A stretch of 64,000 nucleotides of DNA from positions 45,061 to 109,060 of the forward strand of contig NZ_VTPX01000012.1 of NCBI RefSeq assembly GCF_008298015.1, written 5' to 3'. Below the pieces are notes generated by a model. That model searched no databases and was not told the DNA's origin. It saw only the letters and a list, made by a program, of their open reading frames with translations. Both the position numbers and the translations under genes were made by a program. Below, piece by piece: positions 35,447-44,120 of this stretch; position 1 is the stretch's first letter; each line of letters starts with the position of its first letter. Source of the stretch: Salinicola corii (lineage in GTDB: Bacteria; Pseudomonadota; Gammaproteobacteria; Pseudomonadales; Halomonadaceae).

Positions 35447-36478
35447 ATGTACGCCCTCGTTCGTTCGCTGTTGTTTCGGCTGGAGCCGGAAACCGCACAC
35501 CGCCTGACGCTGACCGCATTGGACACTGCCCATCGCGCGCGTTTATCCGGCCTGCTGGGCGACACCTATGTCGCTTCCAGCGCCGTCGACCTGATGGGCC
35601 TGACTTTCCCCAATCGGGTAGGGTTGGCTGCCGGGCTGGACAAGAACGCCGATCATCTGGATGCCCTCGGTGCACTGGGTTTCGGTTTCGTCGAAGTCGG
35701 CACCGTAACGCCCAAGCCGCAGCAGGGTAATCCCAGACCACGTTTGTTTCGGCTGGCTGGGCCGCAGGCGATCATCAATCGAATGGGGTTCAATAATGCC
35801 GGGGTCGATCACCTGGTCGCGAATGTCCGCCGGAGTCGCTACAACGGCGTCATCGGTGTCAACATCGGCAAGAACCTGACGACGCCGGTCGAGCGGGCGG
35901 TGGACGATTACGTGACGTGCCTGCGCAAGGCGCATGGGACGGCGCACTACATCACGGTGAATATCTCCTCGCCTAACACGCCGGGGTTGCGCAACCTGCA
36001 ATTCGGTGACCATCTCGACAGCCTGCTGAGCGCTTTGAAGGACGAGGTGACCAGGCTCGACGCCGAGCACGGGCGCCGCGTACCGTTGGCAGTCAAGATC
36101 GCGCCGGACATGACGCTGGACGAGATAGCACTGGTGGCCAGTACGCTACAGGCGAACGATATCGATGGCGTCATCGCGACCAATACCACGGTGTCGCGCG
36201 AGCACGTGGCGGGGATGCCTCATGCGCACGAAGCCGGAGGTCTGTCGGGAGCGCCGTTGTTTGCCAGCTCGACTGCGGTGGTCCGGGAGTTGAGACGGCT
36301 GTTGCCGACGATGCCGATCATTGGTACGGGAGGGATCGACAGCGGTGTTCGTGCTAGCGAGAAGTGTCAGGCGGGTGCCGATCTGGTGCAGATCTACACG
36401 GGGTTCATCTATCGCGGCCCCGAGCTGATCGGTGAGTGTGTACGAGCCACGCAGGCCGATGGCTCGACTCATCGGTGA
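35447..36478 (+). CDS. pyrD: Dihydroorotate dehydrogenase (quinone), class 2
   Basis: 343 residues. PyrD oxidises dihydroorotate to orotate, passing electrons to quinone at the inner membrane. The N-terminal quinone-site helices (ALVRSLLFRLEPETAHRL) mark class 2. FMN and substrate motifs follow: GLAAGLDKN, INRMGFNNAG, NISSPNTPGLR (catalytic Ser), VKIAPD, IATNTT and GTGGIDSG. The order pyrD-rmf-rlmKL is conserved in Pseudomonas; rmf is convergent here. Confidence 0.96.
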   Translation: MYALVRSLLFRLEPETAHRLTLTALDTAHRARLSGLLGDTYVASSAVDLMGLTFPNRVGLAAGLDKNADHLDALGALGFGFVEVGTVTPKPQQGNPRPRLFRLAGPQAIINRMGFNNAGVDHLVANVRRSRYNGVIGVNIGKNLTTPVERAVDDYVTCLRKAHGTAHYITVNISSPNTPGLRNLQFGDHLDSLLSALKDEVTRLDAEHGRRVPLAVKIAPDMTLDEIALVASTLQANDIDGVIATNTTVSREHVAGMPHAHEAGGLSGAPLFASSTAVVRELRRLLPTMPIIGTGGIDSGVRASEKCQAGADLVQIYTGFIYRGPELIGECVRATQADGSTHR

Positions 36479-36525
36479 TGCGATGGTTGGTAAAGGCCGA
36501 GCGCCGGCTCGCGGCTGACGACTCA

Positions 36526-36553
36526 GTAAAAAGGCCCGCCAGCGGCGAGCCTT
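36526..36553 (-). terminator. Rho-independent terminator of rmf
   Basis: Read on the minus strand, a 10-bp stem AAGGCTCGCC / GGCGGGCCTT (one G-U) with a short loop is followed by TTTTTA. It lies about 40 bases past the rmf stop and also separates it from convergent pyrD. Confidence 0.8.
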
Positions 36554-36590
36554 GGGAGTACCGAAATGGCATTATCATTCATCATAACGG

Positions 36591-36800
36591 CTATGTCATG
36601 ACCGTAGGGTTCTTGTGGATACCCGAAACGCCCGTCATACCGGCCCATTGGTCTCCGCGACCCTCACGCCAACCGCTCATCCAGTTTTCGCGCAGATTCA
36701 CATCCTGGCTCGGACACTCGTCGCGTGAGCGACCGACCACCCCCGCCTTGTAGCCGTGAAGAAATGCCCGCTGGTTGCGATCACGTTTCTGTCGTTTCAT
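36591..36800 (-). CDS. rmf: Ribosome modulation factor RMF
   Basis: 69 residues. RMF drives 70S ribosomes into inactive 100S dimers in stationary phase. The start MKRQKRDRNQRAFLHGYKAG is nearly that of E. coli, followed by GRSRDECP and WMSGWREGRGDQWAG. E. coli RMF is 55 residues; here about 14 extra C-terminal residues follow (GVSGIHKNPTVMT). AGAGG lies ten bases before the ATG. The 253-base gap upstream (to rlmKL) should hold its growth-phase promoter. Confidence 0.93.
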   Translation of the reverse strand: MKRQKRDRNQRAFLHGYKAGVVGRSRDECPSQDVNLRENWMSGWREGRGDQWAGMTGVSGIHKNPTVMT

Positions 36801-37053
36801 CGTGTAGTAGCCTCTTGTCAGAACAAGTGCATCTCCTGAGGAAAACGACAGTCAGCCGGGCGGCATCGAGCCAAATCCGACAGACTGCCCGCGAAAACGT
36901 CCGGACAGGCAAACCGCATGCGTTGTTTCGTAGCTACGACTGTTAGCTTTAGCCGAAATGAGAAACGATGTCGATAGGCGTTTTGTCATAAAGCCTTCCC
37001 TTCACCGACTTCACAGGAATATGACCGCTCCATAACGGTCGGATGACGCCGCC

Positions 37054-39246
37054 ATGAAAGACGATAACTCGCTGTTAAGCCTCCACATCACCTGCCCGTG
37101 GGGAATCGAATCCCTGCTGGCCGAAGAGATCGTCGAACTGGGCGGCGAGATACAAAAAACTACCGCCTCCGGCCTCCATGCGCTGGCCGATCGGTCGACG
37201 GCGTATCGCATCTGCCTGTGGTCGCGATTGGCGAACCGGGTGATCCTGACGCTGGGACGCGAAGCCAACTGCGAAGCGCCCGCGTCGATCGTCGAGGCGG
37301 TCAAGAACATGCGCTGGGCGGAGCTGCTCAAACCCGGCCAGACGCTGGCAGTGGACTTTCATGGTCACTCTCCAGCCATCCGGCATACGCGCTTCGGCGC
37401 CCAGGTGGTCAAGGATGGCGTGGTCGACGCGCTGCGCGCGGCAGGTCGGGAACGACCGGAAATCGCGCCCCGCGACGCGGACGTCAGGCTGTTCGCTCAC
37501 CTGCACAAGGGTCAGTTGCTGGCCGGTATCGACCTGGTGGGGGCGAGCCTGCACCAGCGCGGCTATCGTCGTGATTCGGGGCATGCACCGCTCAAGGAGA
37601 ATCTCGCCGCGGCGCTGCTGACGCGTGCCGATTGGCTGGCCCGGGCCAGGCGTGGCGAGCCGCTCGTCGACCCGATGTGCGGCGCCGGCACGCTGCTGAT
37701 CGAAGCGGCGATGATGGCGGCCGACATGGCGCCACAACTGAACCGGGAACGCTTCGCCTTCGAGACGCTGGCCGACTTCGATGCCGAGGCCTGGCATCTC
37801 CTGCGGCGCGAGGCGCAGGCGCGTGCCAACGTCGGCCGGCGCCGCGCCAGATCGCGCCTGTTCGGCCTGGACCAGAGCCCGCAAGCCATTGGTGCGGCGA
37901 GGAGCAATGCCATGCGTGCCGGCATCCCCGCCCTAATCACGCTGGCCGGCGGCTCGGTGAAGGCGCTCGAATGCCCGGCCGAGCTCCAGGAGGGGGAGAG
38001 CGGCGGGACCGGGCTGGTGGTGACCAACCCGCCCTATGGCGAGCGGCTGGGCGAGTTGCCCGAGCTGGTCGCACTCTACAGCGATCTCGGCGAACGGATG
38101 CGTCGGCATTTCCCGGGATGGCAGCTGGCCCTGTTCACCGGCAACCCGGACCTGGGCCACCGACTCGGGCTGCGGGCTCACAAGCAGTATGCGTTCAAGA
38201 ACGGTCCGCTCGACTGCAAGCTGCTGCTGATCGATATCGCCGGTCACGAGGCGGCGGGAGAGGATAGTGAGCCGTCGCGTCCGGCACCGCGGGAGAGCGT
38301 GCTGAGCGAGGGCGCCCAGATGTTCGCCAATCGCCTGCAGAAGAATCGCAAGCGGCTGAGCAAGTGGCTCAAGAAGTCCGGAGAGGCTTGCTATCGACTC
38401 TACGATGCCGACATGCCGGAGTACGCCCTGGCCATCGATGTCTACGGGCATCAGGTCCATGTCCAGGAGTACGCGGCACCGAAATCGGTCGATCCGGGCA
38501 GGGCGCAGCGCCGCCTGATGGACGCGTTGAGCGCGATTCCGGTCGCCCTGGACGTGCGGCCCGAACAGATTCACTACAAGCAGCGCGAGCGCCAGAGCGG
38601 CAAGGCGCAGTATCGCAAGCAGGGCGACAGCGGCGACCGTTTCGTGGTCACGGAGGGCGGCGCCAAGCTGTGGGTGAACCTCAAGGACTATCTCGATACC
38701 GGCCTGTTCCTGGATCATCGGCCGGTGCGGCGTCTACTGGCCGAGAAAGCCGGTGGCAAGCGCTTCCTGAACCTGTTCTGCTATACCGGCACGGCGACGG
38801 TGCAGGCCGCGCTGGGCGGTGCGGATGACAGCGTCAGCGTGGATCTTTCGAACACCTATCTGGAGTGGGCGAAGGACAATTTCAGCTTGAACAAGCTCGA
38901 TCCCGGCCGGCATCGGGTCGTGCGCGACGATTGCCTGCGCTGGCTGGAGACGGCGGGAGGGGAGTTCGATCTGATCTTCATGGATCCGCCGACTTTCTCG
39001 AACTCCAAGCGCATGGAGGGCACGCTGGACATCCAGCGCGACCACGTCCGCCTGATCGAACTGGCCATGGCGCGCCTGGCACCGACGGGAGAGCTGATCT
39101 TCTCCAACAATCAGCAGCGGTTCAGCCTGGATGCGTCACTGGCGTCGCGCTATCGGGTCGAGGAAATCACCGCTCGGACCTATGACCCGGACTTCACCCG
39201 GCGGGCCAACCTGCATCACTGTTTCCGTATCCGCCACGCTGGCTGA
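37054..39246 (+). CDS. rlmL: Bifunctional 23S rRNA methyltransferase RlmKL
   Basis: 730 residues. The fused enzyme makes m2G2445 (RlmL half) and m7G2069 (RlmK half). The N-terminal THUMP region (CPWGIESLLAEEI) is followed by the RlmL domain with DPMCGAGTLLIEAAMMA and NPPYGERLG (about 327). The C-terminal PUA-like and RlmK domain has NLFCYTGTATVQAAL and FMDPPTFSNSKRM (about 650). The length matches gammaproteobacterial RlmKL. A 253-base gap separates it from the divergent rmf. Confidence 0.96.
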   Translation: MKDDNSLLSLHITCPWGIESLLAEEIVELGGEIQKTTASGLHALADRSTAYRICLWSRLANRVILTLGREANCEAPASIVEAVKNMRWAELLKPGQTLAVDFHGHSPAIRHTRFGAQVVKDGVVDALRAAGRERPEIAPRDADVRLFAHLHKGQLLAGIDLVGASLHQRGYRRDSGHAPLKENLAAALLTRADWLARARRGEPLVDPMCGAGTLLIEAAMMAADMAPQLNRERFAFETLADFDAEAWHLLRREAQARANVGRRRARSRLFGLDQSPQAIGAARSNAMRAGIPALITLAGGSVKALECPAELQEGESGGTGLVVTNPPYGERLGELPELVALYSDLGERMRRHFPGWQLALFTGNPDLGHRLGLRAHKQYAFKNGPLDCKLLLIDIAGHEAAGEDSEPSRPAPRESVLSEGAQMFANRLQKNRKRLSKWLKKSGEACYRLYDADMPEYALAIDVYGHQVHVQEYAAPKSVDPGRAQRRLMDALSAIPVALDVRPEQIHYKQRERQSGKAQYRKQGDSGDRFVVTEGGAKLWVNLKDYLDTGLFLDHRPVRRLLAEKAGGKRFLNLFCYTGTATVQAALGGADDSVSVDLSNTYLEWAKDNFSLNKLDPGRHRVVRDDCLRWLETAGGEFDLIFMDPPTFSNSKRMEGTLDIQRDHVRLIELAMARLAPTGELIFSNNQQRFSLDASLASRYRVEEITARTYDPDFTRRANLHHCFRIRHAG

Positions 39247-39261
39247 CACCTCGGGCCGCGC

Positions 39262-39537
39262 TCAGTCAAGCAGCGACAGCTGGGCCACGGCCTGCCGCCC
39301 CTCCGGGGTATCGTCCTCGGCTTCCAGCACCTTGCGGTAGCCGCGCGCCGTCTGTATGTGCGACAGGTCGTCGACCCACATCATGGCCTGATCGTAGCTG
39401 TCGGCGACGGCATGCTTGAGGCCGCCGTACTGAGTGCCGATCTGGCCCCAGGCGCGACTGTAGATCCAGTCGCCAAACATGTCCTGATGCAGATGGACCA
39501 GGACGTAGTCATGTTCACTTTCCCAACGGACGATCAC
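39262..39537 (-). CDS. Small stand-alone WGR-domain-like protein
   Basis: 91 residues. Nearly the whole protein follows the WGR pattern: RWESEHDYVLVHLHQDMFGDW, then SRAWGQIGTQYGG, a SYDQAMMWVDDL helix and RGYRKV. WGR domains occur in PARPs and bacterial DNA-associated proteins and bind nucleic acid; here the signature WGR reads WGQ. It converges on rlmKL and lies divergent from pdxB. The domain call is by eye; the function is unknown. Confidence 0.7.
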   Translation of the reverse strand: MIVRWESEHDYVLVHLHQDMFGDWIYSRAWGQIGTQYGGLKHAVADSYDQAMMWVDDLSHIQTARGYRKVLEAEDDTPEGRQAVAQLSLLD

Positions 39538-39710
39538 GCGGACTCCTGCTGCTTGGTGCTCATCGCTTGTTCATCGCGAATGGCCGGCCTAATATGGCTG
39601 CGCCGAGCGTCGCGGCTCCAGAGCCCCGCGATGCACCCGGCGTCAGATGCCATTGTAAAGCAAGCCCCGTAGAAATCGACGCCGGGTTCGAACGAAACAA
39701 GAGGGTAGTC

Positions 39711-40862
39711 ATGCGTATCCTGGTGGACGAGAACATTCCGCTGGCGGAAGAATTCTTCGGCGAATTGGGAGAGATCACGCGCCAGCCCGGCCGCGAGATG
39801 ACCGCGGCCAGTCTCCGCGGACACGACATTCTGGTGGTCCGCTCGATCACCCAGATTGACGAAGCCCTGCTGAAAGGGGCCGACAAGCTGAAATTCGTCG
39901 GCACCTGCACCATCGGCACCGATCATATCGACACGGCGCTGCTGGCCGAACGGGGCATCGGCTTTGCCAGCGCTCCTGGCAGCAACGCCGATTCGGTGGT
40001 CGATTACGTGCTTTCCAGTCTGCTGCTGCTGTCCGAGGAGGATGGTTTCTCGCTCTCGGGCAAGACCGTTGGCATCGTCGGTGCCGGTAATGTCGGCGGT
40101 CGTCTGGCGGCGCGCCTGGACAATCTGGACGTCGACTGCCTGATCTGCGATCCGCCGCGAGCCGAGGCCGAGGGCCGCGAGGATTTTCTCGACCTGGACG
40201 CGTTGATCGAGCGGGCTGATATCGTCTGCCTGCACACCCCCCTGGTGGCCGCTGGTGAACATGCCACGCATCACCTCATGGATCGTCGCCGCATCGACGC
40301 CCTCGAGCCGGGCACGGTGCTGATCAACGCCGGGCGAGGTGACTGTCTCGACGGTGACGCCCTGCGCGAGCGCCTCCAGCGTCAAGGCGATCTGCGCACG
40401 GTCCTGGACGTCTGGGAGCACGAGCCGGGCATCGACGAGGCGCTGTTCGAGCTGGTCGACATCGGAACGCCCCATATCGCCGGCTACAGCGTCGACGGCA
40501 AGATGCTGGGGACGGAGATGATCTACCAGGCCGCCATGCGCCACTTTGGCCTGCCGGCGCGCAAGAAGCTCGGCCAGCTCAAGCCCGACCCGTGGTTGCG
40601 CAAGATCGTCCTGCACAGCTGGACGCCGCCGCTGGAGGCGCTGTCGCTCTGCGCCCGGGCCTGCTACGACGTGCGCCGGGACATGCTGGCGTTCGATCGT
40701 TACCGGCGTCGACTTGGCATGGCGGCGGGGTTCGATGCCTATCGCCGCGAGTATCCTTCACGCCGCGAATTCCAGACGCTGCGGGTCGAGTTGAAGAAGA
40801 ACAAGGGCGGCCTTCGCGACGCCATGGAAGGGTTCGGTTTCAGCGTCAAGCTCGGCAAATAG
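39711..40862 (+). CDS. pdxB: Erythronate-4-phosphate dehydrogenase PdxB
   Basis: 383 residues from MRILVDENIPLAEEFF with GAGGG upstream; an in-frame extension of 48 codons is not supported. PdxB catalyses the second step of DXP-dependent pyridoxal phosphate synthesis. It shows the NAD Rossmann motif VGIVGAGNVGGRLAARL (about 120), TCTIGTDHIDTALL, NAGRGDCLDGDAL (catalytic Arg), DVWEHEPGID (Glu) and GTPHIAGYSVDGK (His). The C-terminal dimerisation domain is present. Length is typical (about 380). Confidence 0.95.
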   Translation: MRILVDENIPLAEEFFGELGEITRQPGREMTAASLRGHDILVVRSITQIDEALLKGADKLKFVGTCTIGTDHIDTALLAERGIGFASAPGSNADSVVDYVLSSLLLLSEEDGFSLSGKTVGIVGAGNVGGRLAARLDNLDVDCLICDPPRAEAEGREDFLDLDALIERADIVCLHTPLVAAGEHATHHLMDRRRIDALEPGTVLINAGRGDCLDGDALRERLQRQGDLRTVLDVWEHEPGIDEALFELVDIGTPHIAGYSVDGKMLGTEMIYQAAMRHFGLPARKKLGQLKPDPWLRKIVLHSWTPPLEALSLCARACYDVRRDMLAFDRYRRRLGMAAGFDAYRREYPSRREFQTLRVELKKNKGGLRDAMEGFGFSVKLGK

Positions 40863-40895
40863 CCGCGGCCGGCAGGGGAGCCTGGCGGGATGCCG

Positions 40896-41669
40896 TCAGG
40901 CGCTTCCGGCCTCTTCGCTGTCGGCATCCTCGCGCTTGACGATTCGGTGGCCATCCTCGCTGGTGCCCAGCTTCCAGTAGCTCGAAATATACATCGCCCG
41001 CTTGTCCACGCCGCGGTCGTCGATCAGATGACGGCGTAGCTTGCGCATGGCGGCAAACTCGCAGGCGACCCAGATCCCCGGGGCGCCCGGAAGCCAGTCG
41101 AACTCGCGCAGGGCGTCGACGAGACGATCGCTGTCGCTGCCCGGGTGCGGGTTGATCAGCCAGTTGATCCGCATGCCGTCGGGCAGGTCGAACCATTGGA
41201 TATCCGCTTCGCTGGTCACTTCGATGATGGCGTATCCGCTGGCGTCCGGGGGCAGGCGTTCCAGGTTGGCGCCGATCGCCGGCAGCGAGGTCATGTCACC
41301 GACCAGCAGATACCAGTCGGCTGCTGCCGGTAGGCGCTTGACCGGTCCCGGGCCACCGATCAGGATCGTGTCCCCCGGTTGCGCCGCTGCCGCCCATGTC
41401 GCGGCGGGGCCGCCATCCTCGTGCAGCACGACGTCCACGTCGATCTGGTCGGGGCGCTGATGGCGGACGGTATAGGTGCGCATCGTCCCCGGCGCGCCTT
41501 TCGAGGTTGCCGCCTCGTCCTGGGCGGGGACGATCAGTTTGATATAGGCGCTCTCCTGATCGTCGGGAAATTCGGCCATGCCTTCTCCACCGAACGTCAA
41601 GCGCAGCATGTGGGGCGTGACGAGTTGGCGGTTCAAGACGGTGTAAGGTCTGGGGGCGGGTTTGGGCAT
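40896..41669 (-). CDS. Siderophore-interacting protein (FAD-binding ferric reductase)
   Basis: 257 residues from MPKPAPRPYTVLNRQ, with GGGAG upstream. The SIP family (ViuB, YqjH, FpvG-like cytosolic reductases) releases iron from ferric siderophores. FAD-binding region: RTYTVRHQRPDQIDVDVVLH and GDTILIGGPG; NAD(P)H region: WYLLVGDMTSLPAI and the C-terminal WVACEFAAMRKLRRHL and SSYWKLG, which is characteristic. It overlaps the 3' end of the MarR gene by 37 bases; the pair is probably one transcript. A degraded outer-membrane receptor start may lie just upstream. Confidence 0.9.
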   Translation of the reverse strand: MPKPAPRPYTVLNRQLVTPHMLRLTFGGEGMAEFPDDQESAYIKLIVPAQDEAATSKGAPGTMRTYTVRHQRPDQIDVDVVLHEDGGPAATWAAAAQPGDTILIGGPGPVKRLPAAADWYLLVGDMTSLPAIGANLERLPPDASGYAIIEVTSEADIQWFDLPDGMRINWLINPHPGSDSDRLVDALREFDWLPGAPGIWVACEFAAMRKLRRHLIDDRGVDKRAMYISSYWKLGTSEDGHRIVKREDADSEEAGSA

Positions 41670-42103
41670 CGGGACTCCCGTGACTTCAGGTTGGAGATCA
41701 TCAACCGTGACAGGCGCAGGAAGGCGTCGAGGTCCGCCTGCGTCATCCCGTTCGATAGCTGCTCGTGGGCTTCGCGCTCGCACGTATCGACGCTCTCCAG
41801 CAGGCTTCGGCCATGCCCGGTCAACGACAGCATCTGGCTGCGCCCGTCCTCTGGATGTGGCGCTTTGACGATGATGTTCGCATCGAGCAGGTCGCGAAGC
41901 AGCCGGGTGATCTGGCCCTTGTCGCGCTGGGTGCGCTGCGCGATGGCCCGGGCGGTGCAGGGCATCTGGCCGCGGATCGCCTTGAGCGTGCGAATGTGCG
42001 AAACGGTGAGGTCCAGCTCGGCGTCGGCATAGGCCTGGCGTAGCGCCCGTTTGTAGGCGTGCATGAGCTGGTGCAGGGATTCACCGAACGTCGTCTCGGA
42101 CAT
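41633..42103 (-). CDS. MarR-family transcriptional regulator
   Basis: 156 residues. The winged HTH is seen in LTVSHIRTLKAIRGQMPCTA, AIAQRTQRDKGQITRLLRDLL and IIVKAPHPEDGRSQMLSLTGHG (wing with the DxRS motif). MarR regulators usually repress neighbouring genes and respond to small ligands. It overlaps and precedes the siderophore-interacting protein, so auto-regulation of an iron-release operon is a reasonable inference. Confidence 0.9.
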   Translation of the reverse strand: MSETTFGESLHQLMHAYKRALRQAYADAELDLTVSHIRTLKAIRGQMPCTARAIAQRTQRDKGQITRLLRDLLDANIIVKAPHPEDGRSQMLSLTGHGRSLLESVDTCEREAHEQLSNGMTQADLDAFLRLSRLMISNLKSRESRCPNPPPDLTPS

Positions 42104-42159
42104 GTCGCGCCTAATCGGTTGATAGTGTCAACCAATTAGATGCTTGGTGCTGGTAAATG

Positions 42160-42448
42160 TCAACCATTCTCATTGGCGTTGGAGGAAAAACTAGCCGCTC
42201 CCCATCGCGAGCATGCGTATCTCCACGATACTACGCAACACGGGATCGTCATGGCGGCGAGCCCGCGTCGGCCTGCGACTACCCGCTGGCGCTGCTGGTC
42301 ACTGGCGTTGCTGAATCCGTTGGGTTTCCAGGACAGGTACTCCGCCTGGTATTCAACCACCTCTATCGTCGTTGGCGTTCCCTGCGAGGCTGAAAGGACT
42401 CAGCAGGGTGGCGGTCAGGGTAACGCTGGCTCGTTGTCGAGTTTTCAT
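42160..42448 (-). pseudogene. Possible remnant of a secreted or outer-membrane receptor gene
   Basis: On the minus strand an ATG at 42448 has a good GGAGAG site and encodes a signal-peptide-like start (MKTRQRASVTLTATLLSPFS then LAGNA). The frame stops after 31 codons, but the next frame continues with TIEVVEYQAEYLSWK, which resembles the N-terminal region of TonB-dependent receptors. It then degrades. The position upstream of a siderophore reductase supports a lost receptor. Without a database search this stays tentative. The whole gap 42104-42574 holds nothing else that I can support. Confidence 0.3.
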
Positions 42449-42574
42449 TGGCGTCTCTCCAAGCGTGAATAGGTCAGGACTCCTTGTCCTGCACTTGGGG
42501 AAACACGTGGGGCGGAGGAATGGATGCAGCCGATGTCGGTGCCGCTGAATCGGCTCGAGCCTCGCTGGAGAGGG

Positions 42575-43837
42575 TTATAGCGCCGGCTTCATGGATCGCT
42601 GGCCCAGACAGCGACAACACAGCGGGTAGAGCGCTAGCGCCAGTGCGATGCCGACCAGCGGGGGCACCCATGGCGAGAACCAGGCGCCCAGGGTTGCCAA
42701 CGCATAGGCGCTGAGCCCGGGAAGATGAAACGCCGGCAACATGGCATCGTCGAGTCTGGGATAGTGGCCGCGACGCAGGAAGACGTAGTCGGCAATGATC
42801 ACGCCTCCCAGCGGTGGGATGCAGGTACCCAACGCGATCAGAAAGGGCACTAGCAGAGCATCCATCCCGGCCAGTGCCAGCAGCGTGCCGGTCGCCGCGC
42901 CGCCCAGCGTCACCCAGCCACGCTGCCGCGTGCGCAGCAAGTTGCAGCCGGCAGCGGCGAAGTTGTAGATGGTGTTGTCCTGAGTGGTCCACAGGTTGAG
43001 GAACAGCATGGCCAACCCGATGACGGTCAGGCCTTGCAGGATCAATACCTCGACCACATCCGGTTGCTGGTAGACGAAAGCTCCCACGGCGCCGATCAAG
43101 ACCATCAGGCCATTACCGATGAAGAATGCCAGCAGGGTCGCCGTGATCGCCTGACGCGGCGTGCGTGCGAAACGGTTCCAGTTGCTGGCCTGCGTCGCGC
43201 CGGATACGAAGGTGCCGAAGATGATGGTGATGCCGGCGGCCCAGCCCAGGCTAGCGCTGGGGGCAATGGCGCTCAGACCGACCCAGCCGCCGCCATCGTG
43301 CCACGCGATGATCATGCTGATAGCGATCAGTAGCGCCATCGCCGGCACTGCCACGTTGGAGAGCAAAGCCAGCCCGCGATAGCCGACGAAAGCCGTAAGA
43401 CAGAAGCCGAAGCCGAACAGCACCATCAAGGGGGCTGCCCAGTCGGGAGTGAGCCCCAGCGTCGAGACCAGTACGTTGGCAATGGTGGCCACGCCCCAGG
43501 CGTACCAACCGACCTGGGTAACACCGAGCAGCAGGTCGGCTAGTGCACTGCCGTGTTCGCCGAGCGCGAATCGCGACATCAACGCCGTGCTGAGACCAGA
43601 GCGCGCGGCGATGCAGGCGATCGCCGCGGCATAAATACCCAGCAGCAGATTTCCCACCCCGATCAACGCCAGCAGCTCTCCCAACGGGAATGCCGCACCG
43701 AGCTGGCCGCCGGCGAACATGGTTGCGGTGAAGAAGGTGAAACCCAGCAACAGCAAGGCCAGCGACGCGAAGGGTTTGCGCGCGTCGTCAGGCACTTCGC
43801 TCAGGGGGTAGTCATTGTCGGCTTGGGGCAGGGCCAT
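42575..43837 (-). CDS. codB: Cytosine permease (CodB-like, NCS1 family)
   Basis: 420 residues from MALPQADNDYPLSEVP. It is an NCS1 secondary transporter with about 12 membrane spans. CodB hallmarks are FASLALLLLGFTFFTATMFAGG, ATQASNWNRFARTPRQA, LWTTQDNTIYNFAAAG and GVIIADYVFLRRGHYP. Cytosine import normally feeds cytosine deaminase (codA), but no codA is next to it here; the downstream side is empty and then the MarR gene begins. The substrate is inferred from sequence resemblance. Confidence 0.88.
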   Translation of the reverse strand: MALPQADNDYPLSEVPDDARKPFASLALLLLGFTFFTATMFAGGQLGAAFPLGELLALIGVGNLLLGIYAAAIACIAARSGLSTALMSRFALGEHGSALADLLLGVTQVGWYAWGVATIANVLVSTLGLTPDWAAPLMVLFGFGFCLTAFVGYRGLALLSNVAVPAMALLIAISMIIAWHDGGGWVGLSAIAPSASLGWAAGITIIFGTFVSGATQASNWNRFARTPRQAITATLLAFFIGNGLMVLIGAVGAFVYQQPDVVEVLILQGLTVIGLAMLFLNLWTTQDNTIYNFAAAGCNLLRTRQRGWVTLGGAATGTLLALAGMDALLVPFLIALGTCIPPLGGVIIADYVFLRRGHYPRLDDAMLPAFHLPGLSAYALATLGAWFSPWVPPLVGIALALALYPLCCRCLGQRSMKPAL

Positions 43838-44050
43838 GGTTCGATCCTCGCTAGGGCAGTCGGGACTGACCAAGCAAGCTGCATGCCGCGGCACTGAAAA
43901 GGGTTATCCATCCGCGTCCTCCACCGGTCGACGGCCCGGCCCGGGTGTCCTATCTGCACGTCTTTGGCGCAGAGCGCGCCGGATCGAGTCGTCGACTGGC
44001 CGAAAGGGAGCAACGCGAGGGAACGCTGGCCGGGTAGGCGTCGGGATAAG

Positions 44051-44080
44051 CCAACGCCCCGCACAGGGCGGGGCGTTGGG
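44051..44080 (-). terminator. Strong hairpin after htpX
   Basis: A 12-bp GC-rich inverted repeat CCAACGCCCCGC / GCGGGGCGTTGG lies 41 bases beyond the htpX stop. It has no proper U-run (minus strand continues CTTATCC), so it may be a terminator or an mRNA-end stabiliser. The rest of the 43838-44120 gap shows no gene. Confidence 0.45.
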
Positions 44081-44120
44081 AGGAATCCGGTAGCGTCTCG
44101 GGCATCGTCCCGAATGGACG

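Noticed and set aside
42140..42472. 110-codon plus-strand frame between marR and codB
   Set aside because: No ribosome site or domain; the minus strand shows the signal-peptide-like start instead.
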